Notes under the pieces: model-generated
Databases searched by the model: none
The model's input: the letters and a program-made list of their open reading frames with translations, nothing else
Told to the model about the DNA's origin: nothing
Position numbers and translations under genes: made by a program
In this document: in pieces, positions 38,301-46,979 of the stretch
Numbering within the stretch: position 1 is the first letter of the stretch
Layout: the number at the start of each line of letters is the position of its first letter
Source of the DNA: Cytophagales bacterium
GTDB lineage: Bacteria > Bacteroidota > Bacteroidia > Cytophagales > Cyclobacteriaceae
Length of the DNA stretch: 64,000 bases
Direction: 5' to 3'
Assembly (NCBI GenBank): GCA_020402945.1
Contig: JADBYQ010000094.1
Span: 1-64,000, forward strand

Positions 38301-39404
38301 CCTAAATACATCCATCTATTAAAGACCTGGCCTGACTTTACGTGGCAGCATGATAAACTCGTGCATCCACTGGCCACAGTTAGGCACAACCAAGGTCGAC
38401 TATTGGGCAAGCTAGAGGGATTGGGCTTTCAATTGCAGGCAGAGGCATCGCTGGGCAATTTGATATTAGATGTCGTGAAGTCAAGCGAGATAGAAGGAGA
38501 GAAACTGCCGATGGATCAAGTGCGCTCATCAATAGCACGCAAACTGGGCATGAAAGTACCTGGTTTGGTCGTTGCCAGCAGAGATGTAGATGGCGTGGTA
38601 GAAATGATGCTGGATGCTACACAAAAACACGACAAGCCTCTTAGCAAAGAGCGGTTGTTTGGTTGGCACTCATCATTGTTCCCTGCGGGCAGAAGTGGTC
38701 TGCATAAAATACAAGTGGCGGCTTGGCGCGATGCCGAGGGCGACCCCATGCAAGTAGTGTCAGGTGCGATGGGCAAAGAGCGCGTACACTTCGAAGCACC
38801 CGAGGCCGCACGGTTGGAGCACGAGATGAAATCTTTTTTGAAGTGGTTCAATCAATCAGAGGAGCTGGATTCTATATTGAAAGCAGCCATCGCACACTTG
38901 TGGTTCATTACTATACATCCGTTTGACGATGGCAATGGCCGCATTGCCCGCGCCATAGCCGATATGCAACTTTCGCGCTCCGATCAATCGAAGCAGCGCT
39001 TCTACAGCATGTCGGCACAAATACAACAAGAGCGCAAAGCGTACTACGATTGTCTAGAAAAAACACAGCGCGGTTCATTAGATATAACAGATTGGCTCTT
39101 GTGGTTTCTCCATTGTTTCGGCCGCGCCCTCTCTGTCTCTACCGAAAACGTGGCGAGCGTGATGAACAAAGCAACCTTTTTGGAGAAACACCGCACCGTA
39201 GCATTAAACCCCCGACAGCGCACCATGCTCAACAAACTGATAGACGGTTTTGAAGGCAAGCTTACCTCTTCCAAATGGGCGAAGATGACCAAGAGCTCGC
39301 CCGACACCGCCCTGCGCGACATACAGAGTTTGATACAAGCGAAGATGTTGGAGAAAGAAGAAGGCGGAGGCAGGAGTACGAGTTATAGAGTGAAACTAAA
39401 TTGA
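38298..39404 (+). CDS. Fic-family protein with DUF4172 domain
   Basis: 368 residues. The N-terminal DUF4172 region includes VVKSSEIEGEKLP, which fits the inhibitory (S/T)xxxE(G/N) motif that blocks ATP binding. The Fic core has the catalytic HPFDDGNGRIARAIADM. A C-terminal winged-helix-like segment (KLTSSKWAKMTKSSPDTALRDIQSLIQAKMLEKEEGGGRS) could bind DNA. Fic enzymes transfer AMP to a Ser/Thr/Tyr of target proteins. The upstream palindromes suggest that it regulates itself. Codon use in the second half looks richer in GC than in its neighbours. Confidence 0.9.
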   Translation: MPKYIHLLKTWPDFTWQHDKLVHPLATVRHNQGRLLGKLEGLGFQLQAEASLGNLILDVVKSSEIEGEKLPMDQVRSSIARKLGMKVPGLVVASRDVDGVVEMMLDATQKHDKPLSKERLFGWHSSLFPAGRSGLHKIQVAAWRDAEGDPMQVVSGAMGKERVHFEAPEAARLEHEMKSFLKWFNQSEELDSILKAAIAHLWFITIHPFDDGNGRIARAIADMQLSRSDQSKQRFYSMSAQIQQERKAYYDCLEKTQRGSLDITDWLLWFLHCFGRALSVSTENVASVMNKATFLEKHRTVALNPRQRTMLNKLIDGFEGKLTSSKWAKMTKSSPDTALRDIQSLIQAKMLEKEEGGGRSTSYRVKLN

Positions 39405-39405
39405 T

Positions 39406-39470
39406 AAAATGAAGGAGGTGAATTTACTTTTTATAAGAAGAATTGATTCTTATTTTGCAAACTTCATTTT
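39406..39470 (+). terminator. Nested inverted repeats after the Fic gene, possible terminator
   Basis: AAAATGAAG (39406-39414) pairs with CTTCATTTT (39462-39470), and inside it ATAAGAA pairs with TTCTTAT (39433-39453). The stems are AT-rich, so this is a tentative call. Confidence 0.35.
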
Positions 39471-39531
39471 ACACTCAATAAAATTCAACTATTCGCTTTC
39501 CCAAATAGGGGAGAAAACAAATTAGACTCGT

Positions 39532-40065
39532 TCAAAAAATGAATGTTTTTGACAAGAGTTTACTGGCGATTTTTCCTTTCAGTATTTCAGCATCAAGATA
39601 CTTTCCATCAATCAAAAAGTAGCCCAGTACTTCTTTAGTTAGGGGATCGATTGCCCAATATTCCTTCACTCCAAATTTTTCGTATAGGCTTTTCTTTGTT
39701 TCTAAATCGTAGTTCCGATTGCCCGGAGAAAGTATTTCGATCAATAGGTCTGGTACACCGTGAATCGTACTTTCTTCGTCAACGATAGTTGAATTTTCAT
39801 TGGACACATAAATAATATCAGGTTGTACCGCATTGGTATGCTCATCAAGATAAACGTCAAAAGGCGCAATAAAGACTTCACCGAGACTTTTCTCCTCAAT
39901 CCATGCGTCTAATTTTACAAGCAGCTTGCGAACCATTCGCTGATGGGGGGTGATGGGAGTAGGTGACATATAAAGATTGTTTTCGATCACCTCCGCCAAC
40001 GACCCCTCAGGAAGTAGTTTAAAAACTTCCATAGCCGTGCGAGGAGGGCTGACAATTGCTTCCAT
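39532..40065 (-). CDS. Uma2-family (DUF820) nuclease-like protein
   Basis: 177 residues from the ATG that gives MEAIVSPPRTAMEVFKLLPEG; the track begins six codons earlier at a non-ATG codon. The core matches Uma2: IAPFDVYLDEHTNAVQPDIIYVSNEN and GVPDLLIEILSPGNRNYDLETKKSLYEKFGVKEYWAIDP, with the PD-(D/E)xK-like residues Asp (QPDI) and Glu (LLIEILSP) visible. These proteins are abundant in some bacteria, and their function is unproven. The gene is divergent from the M42 peptidase. Confidence 0.9.
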   Translation of the reverse strand: MEAIVSPPRTAMEVFKLLPEGSLAEVIENNLYMSPTPITPHQRMVRKLLVKLDAWIEEKSLGEVFIAPFDVYLDEHTNAVQPDIIYVSNENSTIVDEESTIHGVPDLLIEILSPGNRNYDLETKKSLYEKFGVKEYWAIDPLTKEVLGYFLIDGKYLDAEILKGKIASKLLSKTFIF

Positions 40066-40145
40066 GTTTCGAAGGTAGTTCAAATTTCCTGTTTTTTTGA
40101 AATCGTTGTGAAAATCAATTTTCTATATGGCATTCCAAATTTCCA

Positions 40146-40153
40146 TAAATTTG
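40146..40153 (+). promoter_or_regulatory. Probable -7 promoter element of the M42 peptidase gene
   Basis: TAAATTTG fits TAnnTTTG and lies 19 bases before the ATG. No TTG is found at the exact -33 spacing. Confidence 0.4.
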
Positions 40154-40172
40154 AGTTTAAATAAGCCAATTC

Positions 40173-41243
40173 ATGGACAAAAAAAGTAAGCAATTCCTCT
40201 ACGAGTATCTCAATAATGCATCACCCACAGGCTTTGAATCTTCGGGCCAACAGATATGGCTTGACTATATCAAGCCATATATAAATGACTATATGATTGA
40301 CGTGTATGGAACGGCCGTGGGTATTGTCAATCCTAAAGCATCTTATAAAGTGGTGATCGAGGCGCATGCCGATGAGATCAGCTGGTTTGTTAATTATATC
40401 ACTGATGATGGCTATATCTATGTCCGTAGAAATGGAGGTTCGGATCATCAAATAGCGCCCAGTATGAGGGTGAACATCCATACAGAAAAAGGAATTGTAA
40501 AAGGCGTGTTCGGCTGGCCAGCCATTCACGTGCGTGATGCAGGTAAAGAAGAAGCGCCAAGTTTGAAGAATATTTTCATCGATTGTGGTGCCGCTAATAA
40601 AAAGGAAGTAGAGTCGATGGGTATTCATGTGGGCACTGTCATCACTTTTGAAGCGGACTTAATGGAGCTCAATAAGAATTATCTGGTTGGCCGCGCTCTG
40701 GACAATCGTATGGGCGGATTTATGATTGCAGAAGTAACAAGGAGGTTGAGTGAAAACAAGAAGAAACTCCCTTTTGGGCTTTATGTGGTCAATGCCGTTC
40801 AGGAAGAAATCGGGTTAAGAGGGGCTGAAATGATTTCGCGCAAAATAAAGCCTGATTTGGCCATTTGTACCGATGTTACCCATGATACCCAGTCGCCCAT
40901 GTATAACAAGAAGGAGAGCGGCAATTTAAAGTGTGGTTTGGGTCCAGTTGTGTGTATCGGCCCAGCCGTGCAGAATAATGTGCTCAAGATGATTACCCAG
41001 ACTGCCGAAAAGAAGAAAATTGCCTTCCAGCGCCAAGCAGTGTCGAGGTCTACAGGCACAGATACGGATTCATTTGCGTATTCTGCTGAAGGAGTTGCCT
41101 CAGCGCTCATTTCGCTTCCGCTCAAATACATGCACACCACAGTAGAGACCGTGCACAAAGATGATGTGGAGAACGTAATCAACCTTATCTATGAGGTACT
41201 ACTACAAATAAAGCCCAATTTTGACTACCGGTATATTCGGTAA
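40173..41243 (+). CDS. M42-family aminopeptidase
   Basis: 356 residues. The two-metal site is fully visible: His in EAHADEISWF, Asp in GRALDNRMGG, the Glu pair in VNAVQEEIGLRGAEM, Asp in CTDVTHDT and a late His in VETVHKDDVENV. M42 peptidases are cytosolic dodecameric aminopeptidases or glucanase-like enzymes that trim peptides. There is no signal peptide. A 480-base gap with unusual structure follows. Confidence 0.9.
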   Translation: MDKKSKQFLYEYLNNASPTGFESSGQQIWLDYIKPYINDYMIDVYGTAVGIVNPKASYKVVIEAHADEISWFVNYITDDGYIYVRRNGGSDHQIAPSMRVNIHTEKGIVKGVFGWPAIHVRDAGKEEAPSLKNIFIDCGAANKKEVESMGIHVGTVITFEADLMELNKNYLVGRALDNRMGGFMIAEVTRRLSENKKKLPFGLYVVNAVQEEIGLRGAEMISRKIKPDLAICTDVTHDTQSPMYNKKESGNLKCGLGPVVCIGPAVQNNVLKMITQTAEKKKIAFQRQAVSRSTGTDTDSFAYSAEGVASALISLPLKYMHTTVETVHKDDVENVINLIYEVLLQIKPNFDYRYIR

Positions 41244-41409
41244 AAAGACGTTTTTTTACTTTTTTAACCTTTGTGAAAAGGGAAGTCCAGCCTTTTATTG
41301 AGTCGGACAAAAAAGTCTTACACTCTATTGTATTGAAACAACTGAGACCCTCTGGTTTTCTGGTGGAGTCTACTTTTCAATCATTAACCAACAACAAAAA
41401 AACAACACA

Positions 41410-41713
41410 ATGAAAACTGTTTACCCCAAATTTTGCAATAGCAAAATTTGCCTTCGGCTGATACAAAATGCATAGCATTTTGGTCAGGTCTAATTACTCC
41501 TACAGTCGTTTCAGACTCGTAGGAGGTTGATCCCGAGAATACTGACGGTACCGTCATTACTCTTCGGCTCTTCTGGCAGATTTTGCAGCGACTGCAAAAT
41601 CTGGGTTGAAAGTGTTAGATGAAAAACTTAAGTTTGAGTTGAATCAGGTTTCTGTAACTGCTTCGACACAAAAAGTGGCTAGTCAATTTAGTAGTATCGC
41701 TATTTTGTTATAA
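41410..41713 (+). pseudogene. Possible small gene split by the hairpin cluster
   Basis: An ATG at 41410 gives MKTVYP before the hairpins begin. After them an open frame reads GLKVLDEKLKFELNQVSVTA and continues STQKVASQFSSIAILL to a TAA at 41711-41713. The two parts are in different frames, and the first meets TAG at 41473. Joined, they would look like a small acidic-basic protein of ~45 residues. This is an inference; the two parts may be unrelated. Confidence 0.25.
41428..41603. repeat. Cluster of five perfect or near-perfect hairpins
   Basis: The stems in order are: AAATTTTGC/GCAAAATTT (41428-41449), CAAAATGC/GCATTTTG (41464-41482), CTCCTACAGTC/GACTcGTAGGAG with one bulge (41497-41525), TGACGGT/ACCGTCA (41543-41556) and CAGATTTTGCAG/CTGCAAAATCTG (41577-41603). 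The first, second and last share an ATTTTGC-like stem. CTTCGGCT occurs twice between stems (41452 and 41562). This could be a mobile palindromic element or a structured RNA. Confidence 0.6.
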
Positions 41714-41723
41714 GAGATTAGGT

Positions 41724-42491
41724 ATGGTTTTTATCGACCATTTACTTCGCGAAGTCGAAGTGGTTTATCCACCAAAACGCATCATATCTTTAGTTCCGTC
41801 TCAGACGGAACTTTTGTTTTATTTGGGGTTGTCTGGCAGAGTTGTAGGCATCACAAAGTTTTGTGTTCACCCACCGCAATGGCACAATAGTTTACAAAAG
41901 ATTGGAGGCACTAAGAACTTCAAATTCGAAATAATCGATCAGCTTAGGCCCGATTTGATCATTGGAAATAAGGAGGAGAATTACGTGTCTGGAATCTCTG
42001 TTTTACAGACAAAGTACCCGGTTTGGGTAAGCGATGTATCCTCTTATGAGCAGGCACTTCGAATGATTGAAGAAGTTGGCACGTTGACCGACAGGATTGA
42101 CCTGGCCAATTCCCTTCGAAAAGAGATTGAGGCAAGGTTTGAAAGGTTGCCCAAGAAAAAGCCCACACGTGTTCTATACCTTATTTGGCGCCAACCGTGG
42201 ATGGCGGCAGGTAAAGGCACATTTATCGATAGCATGCTTTCCAAGATCGGATTAGTGAACGTAGTGGAAGAAGCAAGATACCCGACCCTTTCTGATGCTC
42301 AACTTCAGCAAATGCAGCCAGAGCTAATTTATCTTTCTTCGGAGCCTTATCCGTTTAAGCAAAAGCATATCCAAGAGTTAAAGGCGGTTGTTCCAAATTC
42401 GGAAGTCACTTTAGTGGACGGAGAGTTGTTTTCCTGGTATGGAAGCAGAATGTTGCTAGCCCCTGATTATTTTGCCTCCCTCACAGAGTAG
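41724..42491 (+). CDS. Helical-backbone metal receptor (BtuF/FecB-like), no signal peptide
   Basis: 255 residues of the class III substrate-binding fold: RIISLVPSQTELLFYLGLSGRVVGITKFCVHP, KIGGTKNFKFEIIDQLRPDLIIGNKEEN, the long backbone helix region, and VLYLIWRQPWMAAGKGTFIDSMLSKIGLVNV. BtuF-type proteins deliver cobalamin or metal chelates to BtuCD/FecCD permeases. The start MVFIDHLLREVEVVYPPKRII lacks a secretion signal, so it may act in the cytoplasm or be incompletely called. Its 3' end overlaps aroA by 11 bases. Confidence 0.8.
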   Translation: MVFIDHLLREVEVVYPPKRIISLVPSQTELLFYLGLSGRVVGITKFCVHPPQWHNSLQKIGGTKNFKFEIIDQLRPDLIIGNKEENYVSGISVLQTKYPVWVSDVSSYEQALRMIEEVGTLTDRIDLANSLRKEIEARFERLPKKKPTRVLYLIWRQPWMAAGKGTFIDSMLSKIGLVNVVEEARYPTLSDAQLQQMQPELIYLSSEPYPFKQKHIQELKAVVPNSEVTLVDGELFSWYGSRMLLAPDYFASLTE

Positions 42492-43713
42492 TCGTTTCAA
42501 AACCTACCGAATTCATATCTCGCCAAAAACCAGGATATGATTTGTTTACAACTTCGGGTGACTCAATCTTCAAGTCTTGGATCGTTGCCAACGGAGCAAA
42601 ACCCATGGCCATACGATGGTCGTGATAGGTTTGAATAGCGATTGACCGAGTCGGAATACTACTTGTTTCAAGTCGCCAGTTCCCAGTTGCCGGTTCGCTG
42701 AGCACAGCTCCGATTTTACGTAGCTCGCTCTGTAGGGCTGCGATACGGTCTGTTTCCTTTATCCGGAGGCTCTCTAACCCAGTAAAATCACCTGAAATTC
42801 CTTTGGCCGCACAAACGGGCAATACGGTTTGTGCCAGATCGGGGCAATCTTTAAAATCCCAGGTCAGATTTTTGGCGGCCTCTTTTTTAGAAAGTAGCGC
42901 ATTCCCGTTTTTGAAAATAGTTTGAACGCCTAGCTGATCCATGATATCAACAATCACTATGTCGCCTTGCAAAGACTTTTCAGACACACTCGGAAGAGTC
43001 AGCTCAGCCTGTTTCGCCAATGCAACAAAAGCAAACCAATAGCTGGCCGATGACCAGTCTGCTTCTACCACTACTTCCGCTTTTTTGAATGCTGAATGTT
43101 GAATCTTGATAAGTCCTTTGTCAAAATCCAAAAAAGGCTCCACGCCAAACTGTTTCATTAGTTCTGCAGTCATTCGAATATAGGGTATGCTGCCAATTTT
43201 TCCTTGTAAAAGAATTGTCAACCCTTTTGGCAGAATAGGTGCCACCATCATTAGTGCAGAGATGTATTGGCTACTCACATTGCCTGGTATTTCTAATTGG
43301 TCGGCTAGCTGGCCACTGAAGCCCTTTGTTTCAATCGGTGGAAACCCTTCCCTTTCTTTGTAGTCGATAGAAGCACCAATTTTTCGTAAGGCATCGACCA
43401 ACAACGCGATCGGTCTTTCCTTCATTCGATCCGTTCCAGTCATTATTCTATGTTTTCCAGATAGGGCAAAATAGGCTGTAAGGAATCGCATCGTAGTTCC
43501 GGCATCCAAGACATCAATTACAACGTCCGGGCTAGAGACTAACCTTTCCATTAGTTGGGTATCCCTTGCAACCGACATGTTGCTAACGATCGATTGGTTA
43601 TTGCTTAACGCCTGTAGCAACAGCGCCCGGTTACTAATGCTTTTGGAAGAGGATAACTCGTTGACTGTTCCTCGAACTACAGAATTTGCTTTGATGGAAA
43701 TATATGAAGTCAA
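42481..43713 (-). CDS. aroA: 3-phosphoshikimate 1-carboxyvinyltransferase (EPSP synthase)
   Basis: 410 residues. It catalyses the sixth step of the shikimate pathway. Signature segments are SSSKSISNRALLLQAL, LDAGTTMRFLTAYFAL (with Gly-Thr-Thr in place of the commoner Gly-Thr-Ala), GNVSSQYISALMM, LRIKETDRIAALQSELRKIGA and TYHDHRMAMGFA. Together with aroB 300 bases away it forms part of a small aromatic-amino-acid cluster. Its end overlaps the convergent receptor gene. Confidence 0.95.
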   Translation of the reverse strand: MTSYISIKANSVVRGTVNELSSSKSISNRALLLQALSNNQSIVSNMSVARDTQLMERLVSSPDVVIDVLDAGTTMRFLTAYFALSGKHRIMTGTDRMKERPIALLVDALRKIGASIDYKEREGFPPIETKGFSGQLADQLEIPGNVSSQYISALMMVAPILPKGLTILLQGKIGSIPYIRMTAELMKQFGVEPFLDFDKGLIKIQHSAFKKAEVVVEADWSSASYWFAFVALAKQAELTLPSVSEKSLQGDIVIVDIMDQLGVQTIFKNGNALLSKKEAAKNLTWDFKDCPDLAQTVLPVCAAKGISGDFTGLESLRIKETDRIAALQSELRKIGAVLSEPATGNWRLETSSIPTRSIAIQTYHDHRMAMGFAPLATIQDLKIESPEVVNKSYPGFWRDMNSVGFETTTL

Positions 43714-43808
43714 GTAATCTTTTCGCTTTAGAATTGTGAAACTAAAATTTAATGTACTTTTTTTAGTTTAGATGAAACAAATTAATTTTATAATCAGTTA
43801 ACACTTTT

Positions 43809-43997
43809 ATGAATACATCGAAGAAAATTGCGTTAGGATTGGGGGTAGCAGGTGGTGCCTTGCTGGCCGCTTGGCTTTTAACAGGTGACCGTAAGAAAAA
43901 GACGAAGGAGTTTGTGTCTAAGGCGGCTAACGACATTAAGAACGCTTTTAATAGCGAGGACAAAAAGAAAGACGACTCAGACGTACATTACGTTTAA
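43809..43997 (+). CDS. Small YtxH-like membrane protein
   Basis: 62 residues: MNTSKKIALGLGVAGGALLAAWLLTGDRKKKTKEFVSKAANDIKNAF. A single Gly-rich membrane helix is followed by a basic-amphipathic helix and an acidic tail, as in YtxH/general-stress small proteins. It is flanked by aroA and aroB on the opposite strand. Function unknown. Confidence 0.6.
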   Translation: MNTSKKIALGLGVAGGALLAAWLLTGDRKKKTKEFVSKAANDIKNAFNSEDKKKDDSDVHYV

Positions 43998-44005
43998 GAT
44001 TTGTA

Positions 44006-45049
44006 TCAAAGGCTTTCATAGTACACAAAGGCATTCTTTACTTCCTCAGTGCTAACTTCTTGATTCCACACAGCTTTTCCAATACCTTTCGGCAAAGCCA
44101 TTAGTATCTTTTCTCCCTTGTTTTTTTTGTCTTGGCTCATCAGCCCCATTACAAGGGCATGATCGAACAGCTGAGTTGGCTTTTTGAAAACGCTGTTGAT
44201 GAATCCACAAATTGAGCTTAATTCTAATTTCGAGATTAGGCCCTTCTCACAAGCGACAAAGCCCTCCATGATCATCCCCATTGCAATAGCTTCCCCATGG
44301 AAGATACGCATGTCTATCGCTAAATAATGGGTTTCAAGGGCATGGCCTATGGTGTGACCGAAGTTCAGTACTTTCCGTAGCCCCTGTTCGCGGGGATCCT
44401 CTTCGGTAATCTTTTTCTTAATGTTTACAGAATGGGCAATCAGCAGATCCCAATCTTGCTCAAGCAGTGTTTTTCTTGAGATGCTATCCCACATTTCTTT
44501 GTCTGCAATAATGCAGTGTTTAATCACTTCGGCAAACCCAGAACGAAGCTCTCGCTCGGGCAAAGTCTTTAGAAAAGAAGAACTTATTAGTGTTGCAACT
44601 GGCACCTGAAAAACCCCGATTTGATTTTTAAAATGGAGAAAATCAATGCCCAGTTTACCGCCTACGCTTGCATCTACTTGTGCCAGTAGTGTCGTTGGCA
44701 CCAATGCGAAGTTGATCCCCCTCTTGTAAGTGGCGGCACAAAATCCGGCCATATCGCCCAACACTCCCCCTCCAATAACAAGAAGGAACGAATGTCTATC
44801 AAAATTGAGGTCGGTTAATTGCTGCCAGATTTGCGTGCATGTCTCTAAATTTTTCGATTCTTCGCCCGCATTGACTTCTACTAATGAATGGGTGGGAAGT
44901 GCATCTTTCACCAGTGAATAGCAATGGGTTTTAGTATTGTTGTCAACAACAACGCCCAATTGAGTAAAGGACTGTTCTCTTAAAAAATTGGAAATAAGCA
45001 GGCTGGCGTCTTTATTGAAAAAAATCTGGGCAGTTGACATGGTTAACAT
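44006..45049 (-). CDS. aroB: 3-dehydroquinate synthase
   Basis: 347 residues. It is the second shikimate-pathway enzyme, NAD- and metal-dependent. Visible are the NAD loop LVIGGGVLGDMAGFCAATYKRGI, DASVGGKLGIDF, and the metal-binding region RKVLNFGHTIGHALE plus FHGEAIAMGM. The start may be the second methionine (MSTAQIFF). Divergent from the proline dehydrogenase gene. Confidence 0.95.
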   Translation of the reverse strand: MLTMSTAQIFFNKDASLLISNFLREQSFTQLGVVVDNNTKTHCYSLVKDALPTHSLVEVNAGEESKNLETCTQIWQQLTDLNFDRHSFLLVIGGGVLGDMAGFCAATYKRGINFALVPTTLLAQVDASVGGKLGIDFLHFKNQIGVFQVPVATLISSSFLKTLPERELRSGFAEVIKHCIIADKEMWDSISRKTLLEQDWDLLIAHSVNIKKKITEEDPREQGLRKVLNFGHTIGHALETHYLAIDMRIFHGEAIAMGMIMEGFVACEKGLISKLELSSICGFINSVFKKPTQLFDHALVMGLMSQDKKNKGEKILMALPKGIGKAVWNQEVSTEEVKNAFVYYESL

Positions 45050-45116
45050 TCGAGCTTAAAAATAGGCGAAATATCTCCTTTCGAATCATTTAATCCCTAG
45101 AAATCTCCTTCCCTCT

Positions 45117-45124
45117 TATATTTG
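45117..45124 (+). promoter_or_regulatory. -7 promoter element of the proline dehydrogenase gene
   Basis: TATATTTG fits TAnnTTTG. It overlaps the GTG that opens the track ORF, which argues that the ATG at 45139 is the real start. Confidence 0.5.
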
Positions 45125-45138
45125 TGGCCAAATTGCTT

Positions 45139-46323
45139 ATGGAAACTATCCCAACTATACAATTCGACAACACTGAGGTTGCGTTTTCTTACAAAAGTGA
45201 TCAGGAATTGAAGAAAGCCAATTTCATTTTTTCATTGGTCAATCACCCAATGATATCCGGTTTAGCTACTTCTTTAGTGAAGTTTAGTTTGGCCGTTGGT
45301 CTTCCTGTTAAAAATCTAATTCGGATTACTGTTTTTGAACACTTTTGTGGAGGCGAAACAGCCGAGGAAAGCGAAAAAACAATTGGAAAATTAGCGCAGT
45401 ACAAAGTGGGTACTATCCTAGACTACTCTGTAGAAGGCAAACACGATGAAGCGAGTTTTGACGAGACAACCCGCGAGATATTATCCACCTTTGACGAAGC
45501 AACCAAAAGCCGTTCTGTTCCCTTTTGTGTGTTTAAAATAACAGGCCTAGGTTCTTCCGAAATACTAGAAAGAGTGCAAGCAAAGTCAGTTCTCACAGCA
45601 GAAGAGATGGCTGCATTTGGCCGAGTGAAAACGAGGGTAGAACAAATCTGCCAGCGTGCTTTTGAAACTCAAGTGCCCGTTCTGATTGACGCGGAAGATA
45701 GTTGGATTCAAAATCCCATTGATGACATGGCTTATGAAATGATGAAGAAGTACAATCAGAAAAAAACGATTGTCTATAACACGTTTCAGATGTATAGGGC
45801 AGATATGCTGGGTAATCTGCGCACTGCGTTTCACAACGCGGCCATGCATAATTATTTTCTGGGTGTGAAAATGGTTCGTGGTGCCTACATGGAGAAGGAA
45901 GCAGAACGGGCGGCCAAACTAGGATATCCAAATCCGATTCATCCATCAAAACAAGCAACCGATGACGCCTTTAATCAAGGATTGGCATTCTGCGTTGACA
46001 ACAAACAGCGCGTTTCGGTTTTGTGTGGATCTCACAATGAATACAGCAATCAATATTTGACTGTGCTTATGCATAAGCATGGGATGAAGACCAACGATCA
46101 GCGCGTATGGTTTGCTCAGTTATTGGGAATGAGTGATAATATTTCATTTAATCTCGCAAAGGCCGGTTATAATGTGGCAAAGTATGTACCCTACGGGCCA
46201 GTTGAGTCTGTTATGCCTTATCTATTGAGGCGGGCGGCTGAAAATACGTCTGTTGCTGGGCAAAGCAGTAGAGAGCTTGGGCTTATTAAAAAGGAATTGA
46301 AGAGAAGAAGTCAACCGGGTTAA
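45139..46323 (+). CDS. Proline dehydrogenase
   Basis: 394 residues from the ATG at 45139 (METIPTIQFDNTEVAF). The FAD-dependent beta/alpha barrel shows VGTILDYSVEGK, VPFCVFKITGLG, PVLIDAEDSWIQNPIDDM, VKMVRGAYMEKE, and the C-terminal YGPVESVMPYLLRRAAENTSVAG. It oxidises proline to pyrroline-5-carboxylate and feeds electrons to quinones. It is the monofunctional type; the P5C dehydrogenase is not in the window. Confidence 0.93.
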   Translation: METIPTIQFDNTEVAFSYKSDQELKKANFIFSLVNHPMISGLATSLVKFSLAVGLPVKNLIRITVFEHFCGGETAEESEKTIGKLAQYKVGTILDYSVEGKHDEASFDETTREILSTFDEATKSRSVPFCVFKITGLGSSEILERVQAKSVLTAEEMAAFGRVKTRVEQICQRAFETQVPVLIDAEDSWIQNPIDDMAYEMMKKYNQKKTIVYNTFQMYRADMLGNLRTAFHNAAMHNYFLGVKMVRGAYMEKEAERAAKLGYPNPIHPSKQATDDAFNQGLAFCVDNKQRVSVLCGSHNEYSNQYLTVLMHKHGMKTNDQRVWFAQLLGMSDNISFNLAKAGYNVAKYVPYGPVESVMPYLLRRAAENTSVAGQSSRELGLIKKELKRRSQPG

Positions 46324-46339
46324 CACATATAATATTTGT

Positions 46340-46347
46340 TACTTTTG
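46340..46347 (+). promoter_or_regulatory. -7 promoter element before the MNT antitoxin
   Basis: TACTTTTG fits TAnnTTTG and ends five bases before the ATG at 46353. No TTG was found 19 bases upstream. Confidence 0.4.
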
Positions 46348-46352
46348 TAATC

Positions 46353-46643
46353 ATGGAAAGGGACGACATCCTGGCATTTTTACGACTGCAAAAGCTTGCC
46401 TTTAAAACGGAAATGGGAATTAGTAAGATTGGCCTTTTTGGGTCACTTGCTCGCAACGAGAAGCCGAATGACATAGACATTATGGTAGAGTTTGAGCCAG
46501 GCACACAAGATCTTTTCGAAAAGAAGTTTAAGATCAAACAAATTATAGAAGCGAGATTTAATTTTCCAACTGACATTTGTCGAGAGAAGTTTATCAAGCC
46601 AAATGTGAAAGATATAATCATGCGCGATGTCATTTTTGTCTGA
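46353..46643 (+). CDS. MNT-type minimal nucleotidyltransferase antitoxin
   Basis: 96 residues. The core ISKIGLFGSLARNEKPNDIDIMVEFEPG carries the GS...DxD nucleotidyltransferase motif. In MntA/HepT systems this protein adds AMP groups to the HEPN toxin and so silences it. It overlaps the HEPN gene by 17 bases. Confidence 0.9.
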   Translation: MERDDILAFLRLQKLAFKTEMGISKIGLFGSLARNEKPNDIDIMVEFEPGTQDLFEKKFKIKQIIEARFNFPTDICREKFIKPNVKDIIMRDVIFV

Positions 46644-46971
46644 AAAAGATGCAATCAACCTCCGGGCCATCGCAGATTCTGTCCGAAAAATTGAAAACTT
46701 TGTTACAGGAATAGCAGATAGCGAGCAATTTCGCAAGGATGAAAAGACATTTGATTCGGTTCTTATGAATTTTGTAGTCATTGGCGAATCTGTTGAGCGA
46801 TTGACTGACGATTTTAAGAAGACCAATACCGAGATCCACTGGGGCAGAATTAAGTCCTTTCGAAACTTGGTTGCCCATAATTATTTTGGAATAGACTCAG
46901 AAGAGGTTTGGCAATTGATCCACACCCATTTACCAGTTTTGAAACAGTACATTAACAAAATTTTAGTTTAA
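46627..46971 (+). CDS. HepT-like HEPN ribonuclease toxin (DUF86)
   Basis: 114 residues, all-helical. The catalytic RxxxxHxY is present as RNLVAHNY in [26 protein letters not shown] toxins cut RNA, including tRNA in some cases. The gene ends eight bases before lysS on the same strand, so a tRNA-level toxin is placed next to a tRNA synthetase gene and probably shares its mRNA. Confidence 0.9.
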   Translation: MSFLSEKDAINLRAIADSVRKIENFVTGIADSEQFRKDEKTFDSVLMNFVVIGESVERLTDDFKKTNTEIHWGRIKSFRNLVAHNYFGIDSEEVWQLIHTHLPVLKQYINKILV

Positions 46972-46979
46972 GAAAAGGT

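Larger units (their letters stand above)
41244..41723. other. Intergenic region with a cluster of hairpins and a possible split small gene
   Basis: The first 165 bases are AT-rich, with a leader-like ending (aacaacaaaaaaacaacaca) before an ATG at 41410. Five hairpins fill 41428-41603. The last 110 bases carry the end of an open frame that stops at 41713. No known gene, tRNA or terminator explains the region. Confidence 0.6.

Noticed and set aside
41428-41603. Integron attC-like recombination sites
   Set aside because: The hairpins have different stems and no shared attC core, and no integron integrase was seen.
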